In this document: positions 24,454-32,180 of the stretch, one piece after another
Layout: the number at the start of each line of letters is the position of its first letter
Numbering within the stretch: the first letter of the stretch is position 1
Source: Planctomycetota bacterium
Lineage (GTDB): Bacteria > Planctomycetota > JAJSAM01 > JAJVHW01
Assembly (NCBI GenBank): GCA_021414065.1
Contig: JAIOPE010000094.1
Location: 1-32,247 of the forward strand
Direction: 5' to 3'
Length of the DNA: 32,247 nucleotides
The notes under the pieces: generated by a model
The model's database searches: none
What the model saw: only the letters and a program-made list of their open reading frames with translations
What the model was told of the DNA's origin: nothing
Made by a program: the position numbers and the translations under genes

Positions 24454-26472
24454 ATGAACCGCGGGATGCAGCTTCGCCGCACCACGCGCCTCGGTGGATT
24501 CGCGCTTCTCGCGGCCGCGGGGGGCGCTTTGTGCGTGACGATCGGTGCGTGCGGCGACGGCCCAGTCGCACCGACCCCAGAGACCGTCGCTTGGGCCGCC
24601 GACGACGCGCCGCCGGCACGACGCCACGCGGTGGTCCTGTGGGCGTACGACGAGGACGCTGCCCGTCCGCAGTTCGCAGCGGCCGCGAAGGCGCTCGGTG
24701 TGACGGGCGTGCAATGCACGGCCGACCGCGACCCGGCGCCGTTCGTCGCCGCAGGCCTCGACTGGTACGAGGACCACTCGGCCGGGAAGGGAACGCTCGA
24801 ACTCCGTGAGAAGGACAGCAAGCCCGTGTGGGATCGCGCCTGGGCCGCCCGCAAGGACGCCTGGCCCGCCGCCGACGCCAGGTCGCGGCCCGTCTGCCTG
24901 CGGGACCCGGCGGTCGTGGCTGCGATGGAGGAGCGGGTCCGCGCGGCGGCTCGACGGGCGAAGCGGGGCGAGGGGGGGCGCGGCGCACTGTGGATCTCTC
25001 TCGCCGACGAAGCCGGGATGTCCGTCCGCGCGAACCCGGGCGACTGGTGCCTGTGCGAGCGGTGCATCGCGGCGTTCCGCGAGAGCGTCTCGTTCGGGAA
25101 CACCTCGGCCGGATCGCCGATCCACGAGCAGTTCAACGCCGCGTGCGGCACCGACTACGCGAACCGCGCGGCCATCGTTCCCTGGACGACGTCCGGCATC
25201 CGCCAGCGCGAGATCGCGAACGATCCGTCGAAGTGGAATCTCGCGCCGTGGATGCTCACGCGGAGGTTCCAAGACGAGACGTTCGCGTCGGCCGTGCGGC
25301 ATCTCGCCGACGTGGCCCGCGCCGAAGCGCCCGGCGTGGCGGTGGGGCTCTGCGGAACGCAGGCGCCGTCGGCGTTCGGCGGTTACGACTACGCGCGGTT
25401 CCTTCCGGGGATCTCGTTCGTCGAGCCGTACGACATCGGCTTGTCGCTGCCGATCTGCCGCGACCTCGCGCCGCGGGGTACGGTCATCGCACAGACGGTC
25501 TTCCCCGACACCGGCGACGCCCGGCTGACGCGCTGGAAACTCTGGCGCGGACTGGCGCGCGGTGCCGACTGCACGATCCTCTGGTCGTCCCGCGACATGA
25601 TGACGGCGACCGATGCGGGAGCGTTCCAACCGACCGCGTGGGGCGCGGCGCTCGCGGCCGATCTGCGCGTGCTCTCGGCGCCGGGCGGCCTCGGCGACCG
25701 GCTTGCATCGACGTCGCCGGTGCGCGAGGGAATGGTCGTCGTGCTCTCGCAGGACTCCGTGCGGGCGCGGTGGATGCTCGATTCTGTCGAGGACGGCGAC
25801 ACGTGGATGCGGCGGTTCGGCTCGTACGAATCGACCCACTCGACAGCGATCGCGAGTCGCGAAGCGGCCTGGCGCGCGCTGTCGCAGCGGGGCGTGGAGT
25901 TCCGCGACGTCGCGGAGTTCGAACGGAAGCTCGTGGGACCCGCGCCGCGCGTCGTCGTCCTGCCCGACGCGGTCGCGCTCGACGACGCGGCCGTTGGCGG
26001 ACTTGCGCTGCTCGCGCGGGGCGGCACGTTGGTGATTGCGGACACGCAGCCGGCGCGTTTCGACGGACTCGGCCGCGCGCGTGCCACGCCCGGCGTTCCG
26101 GGGTGCGAGATCGACGCCGAGTTCGACGGTCTCGCGAAGCGCGTGGAGCGGGCCGCTGGGCCGCCGGTCCTACGGGCGACCGCGAAGCGCGCCGACGGCG
26201 GATCGTCCCCCGCGGTCGAGATCGGACTCCGCGAGGGCGGTGGCGTTCGCTACGCGGTGTGCGTCCCCACGTGGGACGTCGCTTCGTCCGACGACGGGTC
26301 GTCCACGGGGGACATCCCGAAGACCGCGGTCGCCGTCACGTATGCCTTCGGCGACGGAAAGGCCCGCGCCGTCCGCGACGAACGCGCCGGGCGCGACCTC
26401 GGCGCGGTCGCGACGTGGACCGTGACGACCGATGCGGCCGAGGCGTCGGTGTTCTCGTGGTCCGCACGGTGA
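24454..26472 (+). CDS. GH42-like (beta-galactosidase-like) lipoprotein
   Basis: 672 residues. The signal peptide ends in I-G-A-C33, a lipobox. Residues ~55-430 read as a glycosidase TIM barrel: I-S-L-A-D-E186 is a candidate acid/base, and F-V-E324-P-Y is a candidate nucleophile region. W-C199-L-C201-E-R-C204 has the C-x-C-x2-C spacing of the zinc site in GH42 beta-galactosidases. The region ~440-545 (W-R-A-L-S-Q-R-G-V-E-F, V-V-V-L-P-D-A-V-A-L, L-L-A-R-G-G-T-L-V-I-A-D) matches the Rossmann-like trimerisation domain of GH42, and a beta-rich tail follows. An ATG at 24466 is an alternative start. Substrate is unknown; catalytic residues are inferred from position only. Confidence 0.75.
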   Translation: MNRGMQLRRTTRLGGFALLAAAGGALCVTIGACGDGPVAPTPETVAWAADDAPPARRHAVVLWAYDEDAARPQFAAAAKALGVTGVQCTADRDPAPFVAAGLDWYEDHSAGKGTLELREKDSKPVWDRAWAARKDAWPAADARSRPVCLRDPAVVAAMEERVRAAARRAKRGEGGRGALWISLADEAGMSVRANPGDWCLCERCIAAFRESVSFGNTSAGSPIHEQFNAACGTDYANRAAIVPWTTSGIRQREIANDPSKWNLAPWMLTRRFQDETFASAVRHLADVARAEAPGVAVGLCGTQAPSAFGGYDYARFLPGISFVEPYDIGLSLPICRDLAPRGTVIAQTVFPDTGDARLTRWKLWRGLARGADCTILWSSRDMMTATDAGAFQPTAWGAALAADLRVLSAPGGLGDRLASTSPVREGMVVVLSQDSVRARWMLDSVEDGDTWMRRFGSYESTHSTAIASREAAWRALSQRGVEFRDVAEFERKLVGPAPRVVVLPDAVALDDAAVGGLALLARGGTLVIADTQPARFDGLGRARATPGVPGCEIDAEFDGLAKRVERAAGPPVLRATAKRADGGSSPAVEIGLREGGGVRYAVCVPTWDVASSDDGSSTGDIPKTAVAVTYAFGDGKARAVRDERAGRDLGAVATWTVTTDAAEASVFSWSAR

Positions 26473-26502
26473 CGTCCGGCGGTTGAGTTCGTGCTGAATC
26501 GA

Positions 26503-26535
26503 GAAGGCCGCCCGGCGCGGAGCCGGGCGGCCTTC
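26503..26535. terminator. Strong hairpin between convergent genes
   Basis: A perfect 14-bp stem (26503-26516 with 26522-26535) closes a GCGGA loop. It lies between the stops of the GH42-like gene (+) and the exported protein gene (-), so it could end both transcripts. Neither side has a clear T-tract, so it is either a weak intrinsic terminator or an RNA end-protecting structure. Confidence 0.7.
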
Positions 26536-26554
26536 GGTGCGGTCGCTTTCGCGG

Positions 26555-27322
26555 CTACTTCGGCGCGGACTTGTTCTCGGTCAGCGCCTTCATGAGGATG
26601 GCGCAGTTGTCGAGCCAGTCCTTCTTCTCGGCCGTGGCGGCGTCGAACGTCGCGTGCGCCATCCAGGTCGTGTTCGCCGTCTGCCAGACGTACCACTCGT
26701 GACGCTCGCGCTTGTGGCTGTCCGGGTCGTCGCCGGTGAAGCTGACGAACCAGTCGGCGGGGCCCATGCCCTTCGCCTTCTGCACCTTCTCGGTCTTCGA
26801 CTCGACGATGTTCCCGGCCTTCTTCTTCCACTGCTCCGAGAACCCGGTGATGACCTTCTCGAGTTCGGCGACCTTGCACGTCATCCCGACCTCGTCGAAG
26901 TTGAACGAGCCCACGGTGTTCTTGGCCGAGTTCGACTGCTCCCACTTCTGGATGAGCAGCCCGATGCCGCGCGATCCGGGCTTGCTCTCCCAGTTCGCGT
27001 TGGCCTGCAGGCCCTCCTCGTAGGTGGACTGCGGGCTCGGCGGATCCGCCCACGACCATCGCGAGTCGAGCTTCGTGGAGTCCACCGTGTAGCTGAGGTC
27101 GAACGTGAACCACTTCTTCGCGGCGCGGAGCTTGGTCTTGGCGTCCTCGCGTTCCTTCTTGATCGCCTCGAGCTTCTTCGCGGCCTTCGCCGCATCCGCC
27201 TTGTCGTCTTTGGCGTATGCGGTGCCGCTCGCTCCGGCGGTCGGTCCGCACGCAGGGCCGAGGATCGCGGCGCCGAAGATCGCGGCGGTGGCTACGAGCA
27301 GAGTGGTGCGCGTTCGGGGCAT
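26555..27322 (-). CDS. Exported protein with coiled-coil start, 255 aa
   Basis: The ATG at 27322 has GGAGG eight bases upstream. A signal peptide (M-P-R-T-R-T plus an Ala/Ile/Leu core) leads to G-P-A-C25, a weak lipobox; cleavage at A-Y-A-K38 is the alternative. Residues 39-70 are Lys/Ala/Glu-rich and should form a coiled coil. The remainder is a mixed domain with several tryptophans (D-S-R-W-S-W-A-D-P, W-E-Q-S, H-E-W-Y-V-W-Q-T-A-N-T-T-W) and resembles exported proteins that track a measured quantity. I do not recognise the family. It lies 104 bp downstream of the DUF3179 gene on the same strand; that gap contains a duplicated ribosome-site repeat and a small 5-bp hairpin (27371-27384). Confidence 0.75.
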   Translation of the reverse strand: MPRTRTTLLVATAAIFGAAILGPACGPTAGASGTAYAKDDKADAAKAAKKLEAIKKEREDAKTKLRAAKKWFTFDLSYTVDSTKLDSRWSWADPPSPQSTYEEGLQANANWESKPGSRGIGLLIQKWEQSNSAKNTVGSFNFDEVGMTCKVAELEKVITGFSEQWKKKAGNIVESKTEKVQKAKGMGPADWFVSFTGDDPDSHKRERHEWYVWQTANTTWMAHATFDAATAEKKDWLDNCAILMKALTENKSAPK

Positions 27323-27328
27323 GACATC

Positions 27329-27354
27329 GACCTCCAGAAGAGACCTCCAGAAGA
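27329..27354. repeat. 13-bp tandem duplication carrying two ribosome-binding sites
   Basis: The 13-mer GACCTCCAGAAGA occurs twice head to tail. On the coding (minus) strand each copy contains TGGAGG, so the gene starting at 27322 has two Shine-Dalgarno sequences. The nearer one has standard spacing. Confidence 0.85.
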
Positions 27355-27426
27355 ACCTGAAGCAGTGTACCGCAGGAGTGCGGGGATTGCTTCCCTTCTG
27401 ACGCAAGCCGCGGACCGCAGGTTTCC

Positions 27427-28569
27427 TCAGCGACCGCCCGGCTCGCCGGGGGGAACCCACGAGATGCCCCGGCGGTGCTGCATGTGCCAGGCGGCGTCCT
27501 CCCAGACGGTCCCCTGGACAGGCTGGAGCGGGGGGTGATCCGCGGTGCTCGAGCCCGGGCCGGGCGCGGGCGCGCCGGATCGGGCGAACCACCTGCGCCG
27601 CCCGCCGCGTTCCACGAGGACCGGCCTCGCGTCGGCCCCCGCGGTGTCCCACTGGAAGGACAGCGTGCGTCCCCCCACGCGCCGGTCGAACGCGAAACCG
27701 GTCGCCGCGGCCGGGTCCTTCAGAACCACCACGGGCGTCCCGCCCACGTCGTCCTCGGCGATTCCGTCGGGCAGCGTCGCGAACGAGAAGAAACGAGACA
27801 CACCGCCCGCCGGCGAGTCCACGTCGATGCCGTAGCCGAACGAGACGGTCCGGTTGCGTGCGGCGTACGGATCGGTGCCCATGCTCCGCGTGTCGCGGGC
27901 CGGGTCGGGCTTCGCAAGAACGAGCGTCTCCGGGTGCTCGGCCCGCCAGGCGGCGAACGTCATCATCTGCGTCGGCAGACTGCGCAGTTGGGTTCCCTTG
28001 CGAGGGCCGGAGAGCGCCGTGCCCCAGAGGTGGTGCCAGAGGCTCCCCGTCTCCTCGTCGTACAGCAGGTAGGCGTTGAACCACAGCCAGCCCGAGTGGC
28101 CGAACCGCGCGGGCTTCCCGTCGATCTCGCGGACGTGGACCACGCCCGTTCTGCAGAGGGGTCACCAGCAGGCGAGGAGCTCGAGCCCGGCCATCCGGTG
28201 CTCCACGATCTCGTGCCAGTTGAGGTACAGCGTCGGATAGCAGACCTGCGCCGTGCCGAGGTCGAGGCCGAGGACCATCTCCCCGTCGGCAACGCCAATT
28301 GCATCGGCCGCGGGGACGAACGGCGGATCGCGAAGCGGAAGGAAGCAGTCCTTCACTCCGCGCGTACGGTCGATCTGAGCGAGGAACGTAGTCTCGTCGG
28401 GAAGAGCGGGGGCGGCGACGGCCGCGTCAAGTGCCGACGGACTCGCCGGCGCCGTCGGCGACGCGTTCCGCGACGGCGCGCGGTCGCAGGTCGTCAGGCA
28501 GGCGAGCAGTGCGAAGAGCACGAACCAGCCGAACGCGCCCCGGGCGATCCGAGGGCGGCCGCCGCTCAA
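27427..28569 (-). CDS. DUF3179 lipoprotein, predicted selenoprotein (in-frame TGA at codon 136)
   Basis: Read through one TGA (28162-28164) this is a single 380-residue DUF3179 protein. The TTG at 28569 overlaps the carbonic anhydrase stop; the first residues are a signal peptide with lipobox L-L-A-C24 (or C28). Family landmarks lie on both sides of the TGA. Before it: D-P-P-F near 81-84, V-L-G-L-D-L-G, V-C-Y-P-T-L-Y-L-N-W-H119-E-I-V-E-H. After it: L-Y-D-E-E-T-G-S-L-W, G-T-A-L-S-G-P-R-K-G-T-Q-L, H-P-E-T-L-V-L. At the stop the protein reads C134-W-U136-P-L-C139-R-T-G, where DUF3179 proteins normally have C-P-L-C. Both halves are in the same frame, so no frameshift is needed. If Sec is inserted, U136/C139 form a UxxC redox motif outside the cytoplasm. 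The alternatives are a nonsense mutation or a base-call error. Confidence 0.82.
28131..28161 (-). promoter_or_regulatory. Candidate bacterial SECIS element
   Basis: On the coding strand, 14 nt after the TGA, GGGCGTG (28147-28141) pairs with CACGTCC (28137-28131). This gives a 7-bp stem with one G-U pair, closed by the loop GUC. In bacterial SECIS elements a short stem with G and U in the apical loop lies about 16-37 nt past the UGA; here the loop is nt 22-24. The element is wholly within coding sequence. Confidence 0.7.
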
Positions 28570-29261
28570 TCGATGAAGCGTACGACGCCTGTGTCGAGGT
28601 CGTGGACTCCAGCGACGATCTTGACGTGCCCAGTTGCGACGGCCTCCTTCAGGATCGCGCTCCGTTGCGTGAGTGAGGCTGCCGTGTTGCGGGCGTTCCC
28701 TTCGATCGCCGCGTGGACGAGCGCGTCGCCGTTGAGCGTGGTGCGGAGCGGCGCGACCGACGGCTCGATCGCGGCGACGAGCGCGCGCAGGCTCTCGCTG
28801 CCGGGGTCCCCGCCGCCGACGGCCGCTTTCACGGCGCCGCAGTGCTCGTGTCCGAGAACCACGATGACCCGAGTCTTCAGATGAGCGACCGCGTACTCGA
28901 GACTGGCGATTCCGAGGGAGTCCGCGACGTTCCCCGCCACGCGCACGACGAAGAGCCGACCGGGGCGCTGCTCGAACACCCACTCGGGCGCGCACCGACT
29001 GTCGGCGCACGCGAGCACGGCGACCGGCGGTTCCTGCGAGCGGGAGAGAGCGTCGCGTTCGCTGGCGACCAGGCGGTCCGGACTCGACGCGAACGCCGCG
29101 TTGCCCGCCGTGAGCGATGCGATCAGGGCGGATGGTTCGCTGGTGACGTGCAGGACGTCGGCGTGCGGGGCGCCGTCGAAGGACCCGGTCGTGCCGCAGG
29201 CCGCGAGTGCGGCGCAGACGGTGACGGCCAGAAGCGAATGGGCGAGTCGGTTTGTGAGCAT
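28566..29261 (-). CDS. Beta-class carbonic anhydrase, lipoprotein
   Basis: 231 residues; ATG at 29261. The signal peptide ends in L-A-A-C22, a lipobox, so the enzyme should be anchored in the envelope, which is uncommon for this normally cytoplasmic class. Zinc ligands and dyad are complete: C85-A-D87-S-R89, and G-H138-E-H-C141. The intervening R-V-A-G-N-V-A-D-S-L-G-I-A-S-L-E-Y-A-V is the beta-CA core. It hydrates CO2 to bicarbonate. Its stop overlaps the TTG start of the DUF3179 gene, so both are made together in the same compartment. Confidence 0.93.
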   Translation of the reverse strand: MLTNRLAHSLLAVTVCAALAACGTTGSFDGAPHADVLHVTSEPSALIASLTAGNAAFASSPDRLVASERDALSRSQEPPVAVLACADSRCAPEWVFEQRPGRLFVVRVAGNVADSLGIASLEYAVAHLKTRVIVVLGHEHCGAVKAAVGGGDPGSESLRALVAAIEPSVAPLRTTLNGDALVHAAIEGNARNTAASLTQRSAILKEAVATGHVKIVAGVHDLDTGVVRFID

Positions 29262-29330
29262 GGGCGCGGAAGATACCCGAGGCGCGCGGTTCGCGCTGTC
29301 GGCAAAAGCGCAGGATGTAGACTCCGGGCC

Positions 29331-30440
29331 ATGTCCCGCAGGCCCCGGCGACTCGCAGTCGCGATCCTCACCGCCCTCGCCGCACTGGGTTCGGCCCTCC
29401 CGGCGTGCGGTCCGACGTTGCCCGACGCCGACGCGGTCGAGGCCGCGTACGCGGACGTGCGGCGCATCGCAGTCGAGGCGCAGGGCGACTACGAGTCCGG
29501 CCGGTGGGCCGACGCCGCCGATGGGTATCGCCGCCAGATCGAGGCGACCGGTAGCGCCGAGCGACTCGCCGGGTGGCGCGACCAGGCGGCCTACAACCTG
29601 GCGTGCGTCGAAGCGCGTGCGGGGCGCCGGTCCGAGGCCGCGAAGGCGTTCGCGCAGTCCGTCGCGCACGGCCTTCGGCCGGTGCAGGTGCCGGTCGCGG
29701 AGGGCCGGTGGACGCCCCTCGACACGGGGCTGTCGATCCCGCACATCCTCGCCGACCCGGACCTCGACGCAATCCGCGAGGAACCTGCGTACATCGAGGC
29801 CATGAAGGCGTACGTCGCCGTCGGCGAGCCGATCGTTGACTTCGATCACGGCGTCCCGGGCGGGCCGGTTCCGTTCCTCTTCTGGCTGAGGGGCGACTCG
29901 AAGGTGGAGTGGCCACAGTGGCGTTTTGGAACGCGCGGCGCGGCCCTCGCGTACCAGCACGGAACGATCGCGTTGCAGGGCTCCGCGACGACGCCGTACG
30001 ACTGGCACTGGCTCCTCGCCGACGGCGACACACGCTGGGCCGTCGCGTCCGTGCGCCGCACGCTCGATGTGCTCCCCACGGTCACGCCCGCGGCCGTCGG
30101 GGGCAACTGGGTGTTCGACGGACCGCGGATCTACGACCTCGACAGCGTCTACCTCGTGGCGTTCGAACCGGAGGCTGCCACGGCTGCGCTCGCTGCGGCG
30201 CTGGAGATGCCGGAGCGCATCGCTGGGTTCGTCGCAATCGGCGCGAAACAGTCGGTTCCGACGATCGCCGACGCCCTCGCTGCGGTCGCGACGAAGCGCG
30301 CCGGGAAGCCCGCGTGGAAGGTCATCGTGGGCGAGTCCGACGATGCGCTCGCCGCATCACTCACTGCCGCCGGAGCGACGGTCGTTCGGGCCAAGCACGA
30401 CGCTGCATCGCAGGCCGCCATTGACCTCTGGCTACAATGA
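29331..30440 (+). CDS. Lipoprotein with TPR-like region
   Basis: 369 residues; ATG at 29331, 69 bp from the divergent carbonic anhydrase start. The signal peptide ends in L-P-A-C26. Residues ~40-110 look like two TPR helix pairs (G-D-Y-E-S-G-R-W-A-D-A-A-D-G-Y-R-R-Q-I, then A-A-Y-N-L-A-C-V-E-A-R-A-G-R-R-S-E-A-A-K-A-F). The remaining ~250 residues are an alpha/beta domain with D-W-H-W-L near 220 and G-F-V-A-I-G-A, K-V-I-V-G-E-S-D-D-A-L near the end. The latter is reminiscent of a hydrolase or phospholipase-like fold with the nucleophile elbow missing (no G-x-S-x-G seen). The family is not recognised. It converges on moaE with 12 bp between stops. Confidence 0.75.
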   Translation: MSRRPRRLAVAILTALAALGSALPACGPTLPDADAVEAAYADVRRIAVEAQGDYESGRWADAADGYRRQIEATGSAERLAGWRDQAAYNLACVEARAGRRSEAAKAFAQSVAHGLRPVQVPVAEGRWTPLDTGLSIPHILADPDLDAIREEPAYIEAMKAYVAVGEPIVDFDHGVPGGPVPFLFWLRGDSKVEWPQWRFGTRGAALAYQHGTIALQGSATTPYDWHWLLADGDTRWAVASVRRTLDVLPTVTPAAVGGNWVFDGPRIYDLDSVYLVAFEPEAATAALAAALEMPERIAGFVAIGAKQSVPTIADALAAVATKRAGKPAWKVIVGESDDALAASLTAAGATVVRAKHDAASQAAIDLWLQ

Positions 30441-30452
30441 CGTCGATCCCCG

Positions 30453-30911
30453 TCAGGCCGACGCGACGTTGCCGTCGTAGCCCTCGACCCACTCCTCGCC
30501 GTCGGTGAAACGCTCGCGCTTCCAGATCGGCACGCGACGTTTGATCTCGTCGATCACGTAACGGCACGCGTCGAACGCGGGGCCGCGGTGGGGGGCCGAG
30601 ACGGCGATCGCGACCGACGCCTGGCCGACGGGGACCTCGCCCGTGCGGTGGACGACGGCGACAGCGGTGACGTCGAAATCCCACTCCGCCTGCTCGACGA
30701 TCTCGTGAAGTTTCCGGATCGCCATTGGCCCATAGGCCTCGTACCAGAGCGTCTGCACGGGCCGTTCGACCTTCTTTGCGTCGTGCGATGTCGCGCGCGA
30801 TGTGCCGAGAAACGTCGTGATCGCGCCGGCCTCGTTCGCGCTCACCGTGGCGACGAGCGCCATCAGGTCGATCGGGCCGTCGGTCAGAGAAATGCGTTCC
30901 ATCCGCGGCAT
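30453..30911 (-). CDS. moaE: MoaE: molybdopterin synthase large subunit
   Basis: 152 residues; ATG at 30911, with an ATG at 30902 as an alternative, 4 bp after moaD ends. The core motifs are H-R-T-G-E-V-P-V-G (88-96), S-A-P-H-R-G-P-A-F-D-A-C (105-116), D-E-I-K124-R-R-V-P-I-W-K131-R-E. The two lysines match the active-site lysines of MoaE. It joins with MoaD to convert precursor Z (cPMP) into molybdopterin in the cytoplasm. The adjacent moaD strengthens the call. Confidence 0.96.
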   Translation of the reverse strand: MPRMERISLTDGPIDLMALVATVSANEAGAITTFLGTSRATSHDAKKVERPVQTLWYEAYGPMAIRKLHEIVEQAEWDFDVTAVAVVHRTGEVPVGQASVAIAVSAPHRGPAFDACRYVIDEIKRRVPIWKRERFTDGEEWVEGYDGNVASA

Positions 30912-30915
30912 CGGC

Positions 30916-31161
30916 TCAACCTCCGGACACAGGCGGAAGCACCGCGAGCGTTGCGCCGTCGCGGAGCGGAGACGTGCGTTTCGCGAACTCCTCGTCGATC
31001 GCGGCGACGCACGATGGCAGCACGGCGGCGAGGCGGGGGTGGATCGTCTGCAATCGAGCGAACGCGTCGGTCACGGTCGCGCCGTCCGCGAGTTCGAGGG
31101 ACGTCTGCGGCGTCGCGGCGGCCTCGCGCGCTGCTGCGAAGAAGAGGACGCGGACCCTCAC
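30916..31161 (-). CDS. moaD: MoaD: molybdopterin synthase sulfur carrier
   Basis: 81 residues from a GTG at 31161 that overlaps the stop of the MqnE-like gene (GTGA). It is a ubiquitin-like fold starting V-R-V-R-V-L-F-F-A-A-A-R-E and ending in V-S-G-G, the Gly-Gly tail that carries the thiocarboxylate in MoaD. It is the small partner of MoaE encoded next. moaA and moaC are not in the window. Confidence 0.94.
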   Translation of the reverse strand: MRVRVLFFAAAREAAATPQTSLELADGATVTDAFARLQTIHPRLAAVLPSCVAAIDEEFAKRTSPLRDGATLAVLPPVSGG

Positions 31162-32180
31162 GCCGGCGATCCGCTGGAAGCTCCCGCGACGACGCGGAAC
31201 AGGCCGTCGCGCAGCACGGGCGAGCGGCGCGCCTCGACGATCCATTTCCGTGCGCGGTCGGGGTTGATCGGCCGCGGCCCGTCGTCGGTGGGCGTGGCCC
31301 AGAGCGCCGCGGCTTGCGTGCCGATCACGTCGTCGGCGCCGCACGCGAGCATCGTCGCGCCGAGCTTGTGACCGACGACGTGCCAGTCCACGCTGATCTT
31401 CCCGACGATGTCCCCGAACGCGAGACGCGCCAGCGCACACGCCGTCCAGTCCTCGGTGCCGGACGTTCCGACGAGGGGACTCGCCCCGTCGGTCCGGTCC
31501 GGAAGGACCATTGCGGCGAGGAAGCCGCGCGCGTCGCGGGCGAGGTCCACCCACGCATCGAGACGGTCGAGGAACGACCGGTCCACGCGACCGTGCGTCG
31601 TGCCGACCGTTGCGATCGTGCGCACTCCGGCCGCGTGTGCGGCGCGATGGACCGTCAACTCTGCGGCCGTGCCCCCGCACCCCGGGCGCCACGTCAACGT
31701 CGAGAGCCCGGCGCCCTGGAGCGTCGAGAGAATCTCGCCGAGAGGGCGACACTCGACGGTCGCGAGCGCGTCGATCTCGCGGGCGGTGAGGGCGCGCAGC
31801 GTCAGGTCGGGCCGCGACGCGGCGACGGAGCGGACGAGTTCCACCGCGAGCGCGAGTGGCGTGTCGCGGGGCAGGTCGCCGAGCATCTCGATCTCGGTCG
31901 CAGGGATGGCGGCGACGTCCGAGATCGAGTGCGACACCTTCGTGGCATCTTCGAGCCCGTGGATGAACCCCGGTGCGCGGACGCGGAGCGTCCAGGCGTG
32001 AGTGACATCGACTCCCGATGCGGCGGCGCGTCCGCGGTCGGCGAGCGACGCGGCGGCGAGCGGGTTGCCGGCAGCGAGCACGCGCTCCAGCGCGGCTCGC
32101 GGGAACGGCGTCCGCGCTGCGGCGACGTCGGCGAGGTCGCCGAGACCGAGCGCCTCGAGCATCTGGTCGCGGATCGTCAT
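31158..32180 (-). CDS. MqnE/MqnC-like protein lacking the radical-SAM CxxxCxxC
   Basis: 340 residues; ATG at 32180. The C-terminal half matches the menaquinone futalosine enzymes (MqnE/MqnC/CofH group): R-A-L-T-A-R-E-I near 129-136, L-S-T-L-Q-G-A-G-L, T-H-G-R-V-D-R, R-L-A-F-G-D-I, W-H-V-V-G-H-K-L-G-A-T-M-L-A-C-G-A-D-D-V-I-G-T, and R-R-S-P-V-L-R-D-G-L-F. The region where these proteins have the radical-SAM C-x3-C-x2-C (about residues 55-90 here) contains no cysteine at all; its only cysteines are C144, C168, C248 and C280. The frame is intact, so it is not a decayed gene by frameshift. It may be a non-catalytic paralogue or partner of a true MqnE. Direct gene order with moaD/moaE is noted but not explained. 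Confidence 0.78.
   Translation of the reverse strand: MTIRDQMLEALGLGDLADVAAARTPFPRAALERVLAAGNPLAAASLADRGRAAASGVDVTHAWTLRVRAPGFIHGLEDATKVSHSISDVAAIPATEIEMLGDLPRDTPLALAVELVRSVAASRPDLTLRALTAREIDALATVECRPLGEILSTLQGAGLSTLTWRPGCGGTAAELTVHRAAHAAGVRTIATVGTTHGRVDRSFLDRLDAWVDLARDARGFLAAMVLPDRTDGASPLVGTSGTEDWTACALARLAFGDIVGKISVDWHVVGHKLGATMLACGADDVIGTQAAALWATPTDDGPRPINPDRARKWIVEARRSPVLRDGLFRVVAGASSGSPA

Noticed and set aside
27427..28143. A separate 238-residue gene starting at a GTG (28143) after the DUF3179 N-terminal part
   Set aside because: It is in the same frame as the upstream part, starts in the middle of the DUF3179 core, lacks its own signal peptide or ribosome site, and the family motif spans the TGA. 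One recoded gene explains it better.
31158..32180. Calling the MqnE-like gene a pseudogene
   Set aside because: The frame is full length, overlaps neighbours precisely, and keeps conserved C-terminal motifs; only the cluster motif is absent.
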